A stretch of 64,000 bases of DNA from Clostridiaceae bacterium UBA6110 (GTDB lineage: Bacteria; Bacillota; Clostridia; Clostridiales; Clostridiaceae): positions 12,161 to 76,160 of the forward strand of contig DIWI01000011.1 in the NCBI GenBank assembly GCA_002428415.1, in the 5' to 3' direction. This document shows positions 1-7,110 of the stretch, piece by piece. The position numbers and the translations under genes are program-made. The notes under the pieces are model-generated. The model was not told the DNA's origin. It ran no database searches and saw nothing but the letters and a program-made list of their open reading frames with translations. How positions within the stretch are numbered: the first letter of the stretch is position 1; the number at the start of each line of letters is the position of its first letter.

Positions 1-38
1 CCATGCTTCTTGTTCTGTATTATGTCGAGCATCCTCAT
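1..38 (-). CDS. pdp: Pyrimidine-nucleoside phosphorylase, N-terminal 12-13 residues only (cut by window edge)
   Basis: An ATG at 38-36, read on the minus strand, opens a frame MRMLDIIQNKKHG that runs off the window. This resembles the N-terminus of pyrimidine-nucleoside phosphorylase (DeoA/Pdp family, typically M-R-M-x-D-I-I). AGGTGAG lies 5 nt upstream, directly after the deoB stop. Pdp cleaves uridine, deoxyuridine and thymidine to base plus (deoxy)ribose-1-phosphate, which DeoB next door isomerises, so the position makes sense. Only 13 codons are visible, so the call rests on the short match and context. Confidence 0.6.
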   Translation of the reverse strand, partial: MRMLDIIQNKKH

Positions 39-46
39 GTTCTCAC

Positions 47-1213
47 CTACTTCAGGAGGCCGAGGAAGCTTGTACCGAACATTTCATTCGGTGCTTCCAG
101 GTGCTCAAGCACAGTCTTTCCCATATCCGAGAAGGTTCTTCTTATGCCAAGGTCAACTCCATTTTTCAAACCCTTTGACACTACTATCATCGGTACGTAT
201 TCCCTGGAATGGTCTGTTGACTCCGTCGTCGGGTCGCAACCATGGTCCGCAGTTATGATCAGGAGGTCACCATCCTGCAGCCTTTCAAGGATCTCCGGAA
301 GTCTCCTGTCGAAATCCTCCAGCGCTTTCTTATAGCCCATGAAGTCGTTCCTGTGTCCGAACTGCATGTCGAAATCAACAAGGTTTGTGAATATGAATCC
401 CGGAAGCTTCATGTCCAGGTACTTTATTGTCTCGTCCACGCCCATCTCGTTGTTCTTGATATGGACCGCATGAGTCACCCCAAGACCGTTGAACAGGTCC
501 TCGATCTTTCCAACGCACATGACGTTGAGTCCTGCCTCATTGACATATTCAAGCACGGTCTTGTTGAATGGTGCAAGCGCATAGTCCTTCCTGTTGGAGG
601 TCCTTGCATATGCTCCGCTTGTTCCTATGAACGGCCTTGCGATTACTCTTCCTACCTGCCTGTCGCCTACAAGCATCTCCCTGGCTATCTCGCAGTATCT
701 GTATAGCTCTGAAAGCGGAATAACCTCCTCATGTGCAGCTATCTGGAACACAGAATCAGCTGAGGTATATACTATGGGCTTTCCTGTTGCAACATGCACG
801 TCGCCCAGTTCCTTTATTATCTCAGTGCCTGAGGCTACTGTGTTTCCTATGATGCCCCTTCCTATCCTTTCCTCGAAATCAGCTATTATGTCCTGTGGAA
901 ATCCTTCAGGGAAGGTCTTCAGCGGCTTTTCAAGGATCACTCCCGCCATTTCCCAGTGTCCTGTAACAGTATCCTTCCCCTTGGACAGCTCATCGGATTT
1001 GCCGTAGCTCCCTTTGGGGTCTGATACGGGATCAACCCCCAGAATAGGGCTTATGTTTCCAAGTCCAAGTTCCTTAAGGTTCGGCAGTTCGAGCCCTCCT
1101 GATGCCTTTGCTATGTTTCCTAATGTGTTGCTCCCAACATCACCATAATCGGCCGCATCTGGAAGCTCACCGATTCCGACGCTGTCAAGTACTATAAGTA
1201 TCGCTCTTTTCAT
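47..1213 (-). CDS. deoB: Phosphopentomutase
   Basis: Cytosolic phosphopentomutase interconverting ribose-1-P and ribose-5-P (and deoxy forms), feeding nucleoside sugars into central metabolism. Its 388 aa match the usual length. It belongs to the alkaline phosphatase fold: metal-binding Asp at about residue 10 in VLDSVGIGE, the DTVTGHWE motif whose second Thr (about 84) is the expected phosphothreonine, and C-terminal DHGCDPTT and TDHSREYVP metal-binding segments. It follows xerD by 18 nt and precedes pdp by 8 nt, so it is probably co-transcribed in a nudix-xerD-deoB-pdp operon. The C-terminal half covers the cap-proximal core without gaps. Nothing unusual. Confidence 0.97.
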   Translation of the reverse strand: MKRAILIVLDSVGIGELPDAADYGDVGSNTLGNIAKASGGLELPNLKELGLGNISPILGVDPVSDPKGSYGKSDELSKGKDTVTGHWEMAGVILEKPLKTFPEGFPQDIIADFEERIGRGIIGNTVASGTEIIKELGDVHVATGKPIVYTSADSVFQIAAHEEVIPLSELYRYCEIAREMLVGDRQVGRVIARPFIGTSGAYARTSNRKDYALAPFNKTVLEYVNEAGLNVMCVGKIEDLFNGLGVTHAVHIKNNEMGVDETIKYLDMKLPGFIFTNLVDFDMQFGHRNDFMGYKKALEDFDRRLPEILERLQDGDLLIITADHGCDPTTESTDHSREYVPMIVVSKGLKNGVDLGIRRTFSDMGKTVLEHLEAPNEMFGTSFLGLLK

Positions 1214-1231
1214 ACATTCTCCTTTCTTTGA

Positions 1232-2107
1232 TCATGCCCTTGGATGGGCCTCCTCATATACATCCTTGAATTTCCTGTTCTTCACAAGCTTCAGGTATAC
1301 CGACGTAGCCTTTATGTCGTTGTGCCCAAGCAGCAGCGACAGAGTGGTAAGGTCAGCGCCTCCTGACAGCATGTGCACCGCATAGCTATGCCTTAAGGTA
1401 TTGATGTTTATGTTCTCATCAATACCGGCTTCCTCCGCATAGTCCTTCAGTATCTTCCAGAGGCCCTGCCTCGTCATCCTGTCTCCCCTCATTGATGGAA
1501 ATAGAATTGACGCCCCGACAATGTTCTCCCTTGTAGAAAGATACTCCTTAAGTGTTTCTACTGAATAAGAACCTATCGGTATGTGCCTTTCCTTATTTTT
1601 TCTTCCTTTGATTGAAACATAGCCCCTTGAGAGGTCGATGTCCCTGTAGTTCAGCTCTATGAGCTCGCTGGCCTTGAGGCCTGCCCCGTAGAGTATCTCA
1701 AGTATGGCCCTGTCCCTTTTCCCCTTTGCCGTCGAAGTGTCAGGCAACGCAAGCAGCTCCTCCACCTGTTCAATGGTAAGTGATACAGGCAGTGCCCTCT
1801 TTATCTCCGGAAGCTCGAAGTAAAGTATCGGTGCTTCCAGGACCTTGTTCTTTCTCCTCAGGAATTTATAAAAATTTCTTATGCTAACAAGGTGCCTTGA
1901 GATTGTCGTCCTCGACATGCCAAGGTCAAGAAGATGGTTTATGAAGTTCGACACTTCGATCTCATTGAATTCCTCAAGGTCAATGCCATCTTCAGCGAGG
2001 AAATCCGTGAGATGCTTCAGGTCACGTCCGTATGCATCTATTGTATTAGCAGCCTTCCCTTTGCTTTTCAGCTCTTCCAGAAACTCACCTACAAAAGGGT
2101 CCATCAT
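1232..2107 (-). CDS. xerD: Tyrosine recombinase XerC/XerD-like, with substituted catalytic residues
   Basis: 291 aa with an N-terminal SAM-like core-binding domain (about residues 5-85) and a C-terminal phage-integrase catalytic domain (about 105-280). In clostridia a XerD gene commonly sits beside deoB; Xer proteins resolve chromosome dimers at dif. The nucleophile Tyr271, Arg239 in TLRHS, His262 in LLGH and Lys172 are present. However, the first catalytic Arg (normally in GLRVSEL) is Lys145 in GLKASEL, and the normal His of HTLRH is Asn236. Two of the catalytic residues are therefore changed, so activity may be weak or altered. The start ATG overlaps the nudix stop by 4 nt (ATGA). Confidence 0.9.
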   Translation of the reverse strand: MMDPFVGEFLEELKSKGKAANTIDAYGRDLKHLTDFLAEDGIDLEEFNEIEVSNFINHLLDLGMSRTTISRHLVSIRNFYKFLRRKNKVLEAPILYFELPEIKRALPVSLTIEQVEELLALPDTSTAKGKRDRAILEILYGAGLKASELIELNYRDIDLSRGYVSIKGRKNKERHIPIGSYSVETLKEYLSTRENIVGASILFPSMRGDRMTRQGLWKILKDYAEEAGIDENININTLRHSYAVHMLSGGADLTTLSLLLGHNDIKATSVYLKLVKNRKFKDVYEEAHPRA

Positions 2108-2634
2108 ATTATCTTGCTTAGGCTGTATGCCGCAACTGTCTTCGCATCCTTTATCTGGCCTGTCTTTATATGCTCTATGAATTCAGCATCAGATAGCCTG
2201 ACTATGGATATGAATTCGTCATCGTCTCCGCCCTTGGTCCCCTTTTCCAGTTTCTTGGCCATATACAGGTGGATCTTCTCATCGCAGAAACCAGGGGATG
2301 TTGCAAGCGTCGCCAGATGGATCAGGTCATCGCACCTGTAGCCCGTTTCCTCCTCGAGCTCCTTCACCGCATTCTCATATGGTGTAAGGTCCTTCTCCAG
2401 CTTTCCTGCAGGCAGCTCAAGATACGCTTCTTCCATTGGCTTCCTGTACTGCCTCACAAGCAGGATCTTGTCGTTCTCATCCCTTGCAAGTATGCATACA
2501 CCACCCGGGTGCCTGACTATCTCCCTGTATGCGGTGTTCCCGTCCTGGACCTCCACCATCTGGGTCTCAAGGGTAATGATCTTGCCCTGGAACACCTCGG
2601 TCCTCTCGAGAGTGTGTTCAAAAAAATCCATCAA
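2104..2634 (-). CDS. NUDIX hydrolase, ADP-ribose pyrophosphatase-like
   Basis: 176 aa, typical length for the NudF/ADP-ribose diphosphatase group, which hydrolyses ADP-ribose to AMP and ribose-5-P. The Nudix helix is seen at about residues 77-100: AGKLEKD followed by KELEEETGY. The catalytic EE pair is intact, while the usual Arg before the first Glu is Lys and the upstream Glu is Leu, both outside the core metal ligands. The LPAGK stretch just before is typical for the ADP-ribose group. It is first in the operon with xerD and deoB. The ribose-5-P product links it loosely with deoB. Exact substrate is inference. Confidence 0.88.
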   Translation of the reverse strand: MMDFFEHTLERTEVFQGKIITLETQMVEVQDGNTAYREIVRHPGGVCILARDENDKILLVRQYRKPMEEAYLELPAGKLEKDLTPYENAVKELEEETGYRCDDLIHLATLATSPGFCDEKIHLYMAKKLEKGTKGGDDDEFISIVRLSDAEFIEHIKTGQIKDAKTVAAYSLSKII

Positions 2635-2959
2635 TCCACCATCCTTCTAAATCAATCAAATTAAGCATTTTACCCGATTATCCATGTCTACATGCTAATT
2701 CTACAATATTGCTACATCCAGTTTAAATGGACAAATTGTTAATTATATTATTTGTTATGTAAACCATACTTCTTATTTTACACAGATTGAGTGATTTTAT
2801 CATTGAATCACAAATCTACTTCAAACGTGTTTTTCAGTTGAATTCGCTTTATTGCAGAAGTAATCTGACTAATAATCATCCATTAATAAGAAGTCTATGA
2901 TATTTGCGTGTATGATACCATTTCTGCTTCTATTTATTTGATCCATCGATTAAAAGCTC
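2635..2959. other. AT-rich intergenic stretch, no gene seen
   Basis: About 325 bases between the NUDIX gene and the decayed AAA gene. It is clearly more AT-rich than its surroundings and holds no open frame of note. It may contain decayed remains of the rest of the AAA/DUF4143 gene, since a full-length member would extend about 1 kb leftward from 2960, but I found no convincing residual motif. The promoter of the nudix operon should lie near 2640-2720; no good match to consensus was found. Confidence 0.5.
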
Positions 2960-3185
2960 TCACACCACTTCATATAATGCCTCGACTGAAAGTGCAAACT
3001 CATATTTTTTGCTTTCAAAATTGGTGCAGAAACTGCCCTTCATTTGCGCCTTGATCAATCAGCTCCTGTTTTACCAGTTCAAGCATTACGGATTTGCCTG
3101 AGCGCCTTATTCCTGTAAGTACCTTTACAATTTCCTTGTTAATGAAAGGTCGTATCTTTGCCATATATATCTCACGCTTGATCAT
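2960..3185 (-). pseudogene. Frameshifted, truncated AAA ATPase (DUF4143 family)
   Basis: An ATG at 3185 with GGAGGTG 6 nt upstream opens 56 codons ending at 3015. They contain the Walker A region typical of AAA ATPases with a C-terminal DUF4143 domain: VLTGIRRSGKSVML at about residues 22-35. The frame then stops at QFLHQF. Shifting frame at about 3025 restores family-like sequence (NFESKKYEFALSVEALYEVV) up to a stop at 2960. Intact members are about 400 aa, so this is a dead fragment of the first 75 or so residues. The ribosome binding site and the operator array upstream are still well preserved, which suggests recent decay. The family's role is poorly understood. Confidence 0.8.
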
Positions 3186-3217
3186 TTCTCCACCTCCAAA
3201 ACCATATGTTTTAATCC

Positions 3218-3246
3218 ATTGTATTTCGTTTATATCGAAATCTAAA
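3218..3246 (-). promoter_or_regulatory. Promoter of the AAA pseudogene with operator between -35 and -10
   Basis: Read on the minus strand: -35-like TTTAGA (3246-3241), a 17-bp spacer that is exactly the palindrome TTTCGATATAAACGAAA, then -10-like TACAAT (3223-3218). A protein bound to the palindrome would occlude RNA polymerase, so repression is the natural reading. The -35 matches consensus in four of six positions. Assignment is by eye. Confidence 0.5.
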
Positions 3247-3323
3247 CCCATAAATCAGATAGTCTTTCGTTGTATCGAAATCTTAGTCTCCTGTCTATCT
3301 CAGCTTTCGTTGTATCGAAATCT
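3224..3323. repeat. Three spaced inverted-repeat operators, TTTCG-N6/7-CGAAA
   Basis: Copies lie at 3224-3243, 3265-3283 and 3305-3323. Copies 2 and 3 are identical (TTTCGTTGTATCGAAATCT); copy 1 is TTTCGTTTATATCGAAATCT. Each has TTTCG and CGAAA arms. Start-to-start distance is 41 and 40 bp, about four helical turns, so bound proteins would sit on one face of the DNA. The array is upstream of the AAA pseudogene and copy 1 fills its promoter spacer. This looks like a cooperative operator, not a CRISPR array: the gaps are only 21 bp and there are no cas genes. Confidence 0.75.
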
Positions 3324-3628
3324 TTTTTCAACAGATATTCTCTGTCAGGTATGAAATACTTACTACAGACTATCCAATACTGAAGAAACACATAGTTATT
3401 GAATAACCAGTCAAAGCTAATATGATTTTGAATCGATGCTCAATGTTCAATCCGAGCTCTTCACTCGCTACCACCATTTCAACTAATTAAATGATATGAA
3501 AACATGATCCTTTACCATTAACCATCATGACATTCAGATAAATAAGCCGATTCACAAATAAAAAAAGTAATCATCTCAATGCAATGGTTCAAGCCTGAAC
3601 TCCGGTGTGCCATCAGAGAGCACTGGCT
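3324..3628. other. Intergenic stretch, no gene seen
   Basis: About 305 AT-rich bases between the operator array and the 3' end of the lipoprotein gene. No convincing open frame. A weak GTGC/GCAC hairpin near 3610-3630 could end the lipoprotein transcript, but it lacks a clear T-run. Confidence 0.4.
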
Positions 3629-4273
3629 TTAGATATGGCTTTCAACCAATAACGGATCAGCCTGAAAATCAACTACATTGGGCTTCTTTTCAAAGCTCAG
3701 GTTCAGTTCATCTTCACCACCGTCATATTTGATTCGAAGTATGACATTTTCCATTCCATGATCAAGCTTGTCAGGATCCATACCGTATGACGCCATGGAG
3801 TCATTACCTAAATCACTATATGTAATGAGGAGCCTGTAGGCGGTAAAATCGCTGATTACGGACCACTTGGGAAAGTCCAGCTTGTCAGAAAATCCTTGCC
3901 AGTCTTTGAGGTTGCTCCTGCCATTGTTTAAATCTCTGTTCAGATACCCATATACCTCTCCGGTCGGTGAGACTGTCACAGACTCCAGAGAAAGCGGTTT
4001 TGAAGTTCCTGGTGCAAAAAATATCTCATAGACATAATATGTGTATTCAACCGAAGGTTCAGAATCATGATACTTCACTTTAATCAGGTCGCTGAAAACA
4101 GCCTGAAATGATTCACTTACAACTGGCTCCTTACCAAGTGAAAAGAAGACTTCCATTGAAGAAGATATTTCCGGATAATTCTTGTTTAGGTCACTGTATT
4201 CACCTGCCTTTATGCAGCCGGCAACCGAAAGAAGAAGTACTAATGCCAAAAAGAAACATACTTTATTCTTCAT
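3629..4273 (-). CDS. Hypothetical lipoprotein
   Basis: I do not recognise the family. With the ATG at 4273 the product is 214 aa and begins with a lipoprotein signal: KNK, a hydrophobic stretch, then lipobox LSVAGC with the modified Cys at about residue 20. It is therefore expected to be anchored on the outer face of the membrane. The rest is a soluble, mixed-charge domain without cysteines or obvious repeats. An in-frame GTG four codons earlier (4285) is also possible; neither start has a strong ribosome binding site. It is divergent from the ECF sigma/anti-sigma pair, so it could belong to that regulon, but this is only inferred from position. Confidence 0.75.
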   Translation of the reverse strand: MKNKVCFFLALVLLLSVAGCIKAGEYSDLNKNYPEISSSMEVFFSLGKEPVVSESFQAVFSDLIKVKYHDSEPSVEYTYYVYEIFFAPGTSKPLSLESVTVSPTGEVYGYLNRDLNNGRSNLKDWQGFSDKLDFPKWSVISDFTAYRLLITYSDLGNDSMASYGMDPDKLDHGMENVILRIKYDGGEDELNLSFEKKPNVVDFQADPLLVESHI

Positions 4274-4366
4274 ATATCTTTGCACATCCTAATGCCATCA
4301 ATGTATAATCACATTATACACCAACTTGCTTTACCAAATGCAATTTCACAATTCTTTTGTACTGGT

Positions 4367-4392
4367 TGTAATATTTAAGCCCATTTGCTGTC
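4367..4392 (+). promoter_or_regulatory. Possible ECF-type autoregulatory promoter
   Basis: TGTAATATTT at 4367-4376, 12 nt, then TGTC at 4389-4392. This resembles the TGAAACnTTT / CGTC layout used by Bacillus ECF sigma factors such as SigM and SigW, and stands 45 nt before the sigma start codon. ECF genes are often autoregulated. Both boxes have mismatches, so this is tentative. Confidence 0.3.
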
Positions 4393-4437
4393 ATTATAAG
4401 TGAAAGGTCATGTATCATGGATTCTGGAGGTGAGAAA

Positions 4438-4998
4438 TTGGATGATCTGGATATAATCGGACTGTTTAATGAAAGGGATGAGAAAGCCATCCTTGAGGCC
4501 GAAAGAAAATACGGGTCCTATTGCCATGCCATTTCAAGCAATATCCTTCAGGACAGGGAAAGCGTGGAAGAATGCCTGAACGACACCTGGCTTAATGCAT
4601 GGAATTCAATACCTCCCCAGGTCCCCAATAATCTGCGCATGTACCTGGCAAAGATCACACGCAACCTTTCATTCAACAGATACAAATCAGCTAAGGCAGC
4701 AAAGCGTGGAGGCGGCAAATTATCAGCAGTCCTTGATGAGCTTGGGGAGTGCATATCGGATCCGTCTGATGTGGAATCAGAATTGATCGGTAAAGAGCTT
4801 GGTGAGAGTATAAACCAGTTCGTACGCACTTTGTCCGAGCGTGACTGCAACGTGTTTGTGAGGAGATACTTCTATGCAGAATCGATAAAGAAAATATCCG
4901 TTAATTACGGATTATCAGAGAACAATATTACTGTGTCCCTGAGCCGGATACGTCAGAAGCTGAAGAAACACCTTGAAAAGGAGGAGATATTCTTTTGA
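4438..4998 (+). CDS. ECF-type RNA polymerase sigma factor (sigma-70 family)
   Basis: 186 aa from the TTG at 4438, chosen because GGAGGTG lies 5-6 nt upstream; an ATG at 4417 has no such site. Region 2 is at about residues 15-85 (with LNDTWLNAWNSIP and the YLAKITRNLSFNRYKSAKAAKR segment). Region 4, with a helix-turn-helix (IKKISVNYGLSENNITVSLSRIR), is at about 125-175. It overlaps the next gene by 4 nt, as sigma/anti-sigma pairs usually do. Such factors in gut and soil clostridia respond to envelope stress; the actual signal here is unknown. Confidence 0.9.
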   Translation: MDDLDIIGLFNERDEKAILEAERKYGSYCHAISSNILQDRESVEECLNDTWLNAWNSIPPQVPNNLRMYLAKITRNLSFNRYKSAKAAKRGGGKLSAVLDELGECISDPSDVESELIGKELGESINQFVRTLSERDCNVFVRRYFYAESIKKISVNYGLSENNITVSLSRIRQKLKKHLEKEEIFF

Positions 4999-5747
4999 AC
5001 AGTGAAACACTTTTTAAATGCATTGGAATGATGGATGAAGATATTCTTGAACGGAGCGAAAGGAATACCAGGAGGAATCCTGCCAGAATGATAATAACAC
5101 TGGGTACTGTTGCCGCCTGTCTTTTTATCATATTCACCCTTACGCAGCCTTCAATACAAAAGCCACTAGAGAATGCCAACATGCCAGCTGCATTTCAAAG
5201 TGGCATAGCAAAATACATCGAAAGTCCTCCGTCTGACCTGCCCTTTATAAATGGTGACCTCATTTGGCTCTCGCAGGAGGATATCTTCAATAAGTGGAAT
5301 ACAGCAATATTCAGCGGTACAGTCACAAAGCTGGATAACATAGTTATAAGCTTCAATGGTGACAAGGAATATCGTGCGATCGCAGAAATAAGTGTCGACA
5401 AGCTTTACCGTGGAGACATTGACAAAGGGGATACTGTTTCAGTCCTGCTGCCCTGTCCCATAGGGAGAGGAATCATGATGACAGGAACTGAAATAATATC
5501 ACAGTTGACTGTAGGCACATACGGAATTTTCATGCCTATAGAGTATGATGCAAGCTCATATCGGGAGCAAAACGGATTCACCCTAAAGCTGCAGGATGTT
5601 GCACCGTATGGTTTTGCTGACGGAATGAGATTTGCATTCATTGAAACAACTGGTGGAATTGTGTTTGCAAGAGAAATGTACCCTGCGATTACAGGAGCTA
5701 AAACCTTGGTGGAGATAGAAAGGTACATCCTGGACATGATTGACTGA
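4995..5747 (+). CDS. Putative membrane anti-sigma factor
   Basis: 250 aa from a TTG that overlaps the sigma stop (TTGA); AAGGAGGAG lies 8-9 nt upstream. A short cytoplasmic N-terminus (about 1-30, including MDEDILERSERNTRRNP) is followed by one transmembrane helix at about 31-49 (MIITLGTVAACLFIIFTL) and a long extracytoplasmic domain to the end. That one-pass layout, immediately after and overlapping an ECF sigma gene, is the normal anti-sigma arrangement. I see no RsgI or zinc-binding ZAS motif, so the contact region with sigma is not defined. The outer domain could be the sensor. Confidence 0.65.
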   Translation: MNSETLFKCIGMMDEDILERSERNTRRNPARMIITLGTVAACLFIIFTLTQPSIQKPLENANMPAAFQSGIAKYIESPPSDLPFINGDLIWLSQEDIFNKWNTAIFSGTVTKLDNIVISFNGDKEYRAIAEISVDKLYRGDIDKGDTVSVLLPCPIGRGIMMTGTEIISQLTVGTYGIFMPIEYDASSYREQNGFTLKLQDVAPYGFADGMRFAFIETTGGIVFAREMYPAITGAKTLVEIERYILDMID

Positions 5748-5839
5748 ACAGTTTAAAAAACATAGTCCCTCACACCTGCATTCTGCTGTCACATTAACCA
5801 ATGAGAATCCAGCTTCATAAAATAATCACAATGACAAAA

Positions 5840-5869
5840 CCGCCTGCCGATTTTTCAATCGACAGGCGG
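5840..5869. terminator. Bidirectional intrinsic terminator
   Basis: 12-bp inverted repeat (CCGCCTGCCGAT / ATCGACAGGCGG, one mismatch) with a 6-nt loop. Followed by GTTTT on the minus strand and TTTCATT on the plus strand. It lies between the anti-sigma gene (plus) and the tRNA pair (minus) and can serve both. Confidence 0.8.
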
Positions 5870-5877
5870 TTTCATTC

Positions 5878-5953
5878 TGGTGGGACGTACAGGACTCGAA
5901 CCTGTGACTTTCACCACGTCAAGATGACACTCTACCAGCTGAGTTAACGTCCC
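5878..5953 (-). tRNA. tRNA-Val (anticodon GAC)
   Basis: Full cloverleaf on the minus strand: acceptor GGGACGT/ACGTCCC, D-stem ACTC/GAGT, anticodon stem TCATC/GGTGA with loop TTGACGT (anticodon GAC), five-base variable loop, T-arm ACAGG-TTCGAGT-CCTGT, discriminator A and encoded CCA. It reads Val codons GUC/GUU. It lies 8 nt after tRNA-Gly and shares its transcript. Position 37 is G, slightly unusual. Confidence 0.93.
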
Positions 5954-5961
5954 ATAGTCTG

Positions 5962-6035
5962 TGGAGCGGGTAAGGAGGATCGAACTCCCATTGCCGGCTT
6001 GGGAAGCCGATGCTCTACCATTGAGCTATACCCGC
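5962..6035 (-). tRNA. tRNA-Gly (anticodon CCC)
   Basis: Minus-strand cloverleaf: acceptor GCGGGTA/TACCCGC, D-stem GCTC/GAGC, anticodon stem TCGGC/GCCGG with loop TTCCCAA (anticodon CCC), T-arm GGGAG-TTCGATC-CTCCT, discriminator T and encoded CCA. U73 is typical for tRNA-Gly. It reads GGG codons and precedes tRNA-Val. Confidence 0.93.
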
Positions 6036-6129
6036 AGGAGCACAAAGTTATTTTAACAAAATCCCCGAATTAAAGCAACATAAAAATGAACAACTGGCTT
6101 AATTTATTGGGATTAATTTCAAGAATCAA

Positions 6130-6154
6130 GGCCCCGGGCTGTTTTCCCGGAGCC
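6130..6154 (-). terminator. Intrinsic terminator after spo0A
   Basis: GC-rich stem GGCTCCGGG / CCCGGGGCC (one mismatch) with a 7-nt loop, followed by TTGATTCTTG on the minus strand. Ends the long operon that finishes with spo0A. Confidence 0.75.
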
Positions 6155-6183
6155 TGATGCATTCAAATCATTTGAAATGGCCG

Positions 6184-6990
6184 CTACTGGTTCTTTCCAA
6201 TAGTCAGCTTAAGGTTATCGCTTACCATGGCAATGAATTCGGAGTTGGTCGGCTTTGCCTTGTCAAGGATAATGTTATAGCCGAAGATCCTGTTCATGTT
6301 GTCGATCTGGCCTCTTGACCATGCGACCTCAATGGAGTGCCTGATGGCCCTCTCAACCCTTGATGGTGTTGTGTTGAACTTCTTGCCAATTGCAGGGTAC
6401 AGCTCCTTGGTCACGGCAGATAGCAGCTCAAGGTCAGCAATGACAAGCAGTATGGCCTCCCTGAGATACTGGTACCCCTTGATATGAGGAGGAATGCCAA
6501 GCTCCTGCAGGATTGATGAGACCTCTGATATAAGGTCCGAACCTTCACCTATTTCTGTTTTCCTCTGGAATTTTTCAACAGGCTCGTAGTGCTGTTCTGT
6601 CTTTTCCTGTTTCTCCTCCATGTTGAAGAGGAGCTTTATCCTGCTTTTCAGGACCTTCATGTCAATGTCCTTGACCATGTAGTAATCAGCTCCGAGCTGG
6701 ATTGCTGTCTGAGTTATCTTGTCCTGTGCGATTGCCGAGTATACTATGATTTTCGGTTTGTTATCCATATTCTTGAGCTTCTCGAGCACGCCAAGACCGT
6801 CCAGCTGTGGCATTATGATATCAAGGAGTAGAAGGTCCGGTTCTTTCTCCCTGACAATGTCGATTATCTCCAGTCCGTTTCTTGCGAGGCCCACCACATT
6901 TATCTCAGGATCCGTAGATAAGTATTCTCTTAGCAAATTGCTGATGTCTTTGTTGTCGTCAGCAATGACTACGCTGATTTTCTTTCCCAT
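6184..6990 (-). CDS. spo0A: Sporulation transcription factor Spo0A
   Basis: Response regulator and master regulator of entry into stationary phase and sporulation in Firmicutes. 268 aa, normal length. Receiver domain at residues 3-125: acidic pair Asp11/Asp12, phosphoacceptor Asp57 in LLLLDIIMP, conserved Thr/Ser and Lys region. The C-terminal Spo0A domain at about 155-265 carries the recognition helix [20 protein letters not shown], which reads the 0A box. It is normally preceded by spoIVB, but here recN comes directly before it across a 120-bp AT-rich gap containing a TATAAT hexamer (7033-7028). Spo0A also controls solvent and stationary-phase genes, so it can be kept in non-sporulating species. 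Confidence 0.97.
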   Translation of the reverse strand: MGKKISVVIADDNKDISNLLREYLSTDPEINVVGLARNGLEIIDIVREKEPDLLLLDIIMPQLDGLGVLEKLKNMDNKPKIIVYSAIAQDKITQTAIQLGADYYMVKDIDMKVLKSRIKLLFNMEEKQEKTEQHYEPVEKFQRKTEIGEGSDLISEVSSILQELGIPPHIKGYQYLREAILLVIADLELLSAVTKELYPAIGKKFNTTPSRVERAIRHSIEVAWSRGQIDNMNRIFGYNIILDKAKPTNSEFIAMVSDNLKLTIGKNQ

Positions 6991-7110
6991 GTCATTGTCC
7001 CCTTATCAAGAATTTCGTATTATTTTTATTATAATTCAAAAATCATCTGATTTGTTATATTATTGCTAATTATCTGGAATTATTATTTTAATCCGAAATC
7101 CTGATTGAAT

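Noticed and set aside
2736..2760. TTGTTAATTATATT near 2737 as a Rex site
   Set aside because: The right arm does not match and no redox gene is adjacent; the region is generally AT-rich.
3224..3323. Possible mini CRISPR array (three repeats with 21-bp gaps)
   Set aside because: Repeats are only 19-20 bp and palindromic, gaps are too short for spacers, copies are not identical, and no cas genes are present. A promoter-linked operator fits better.
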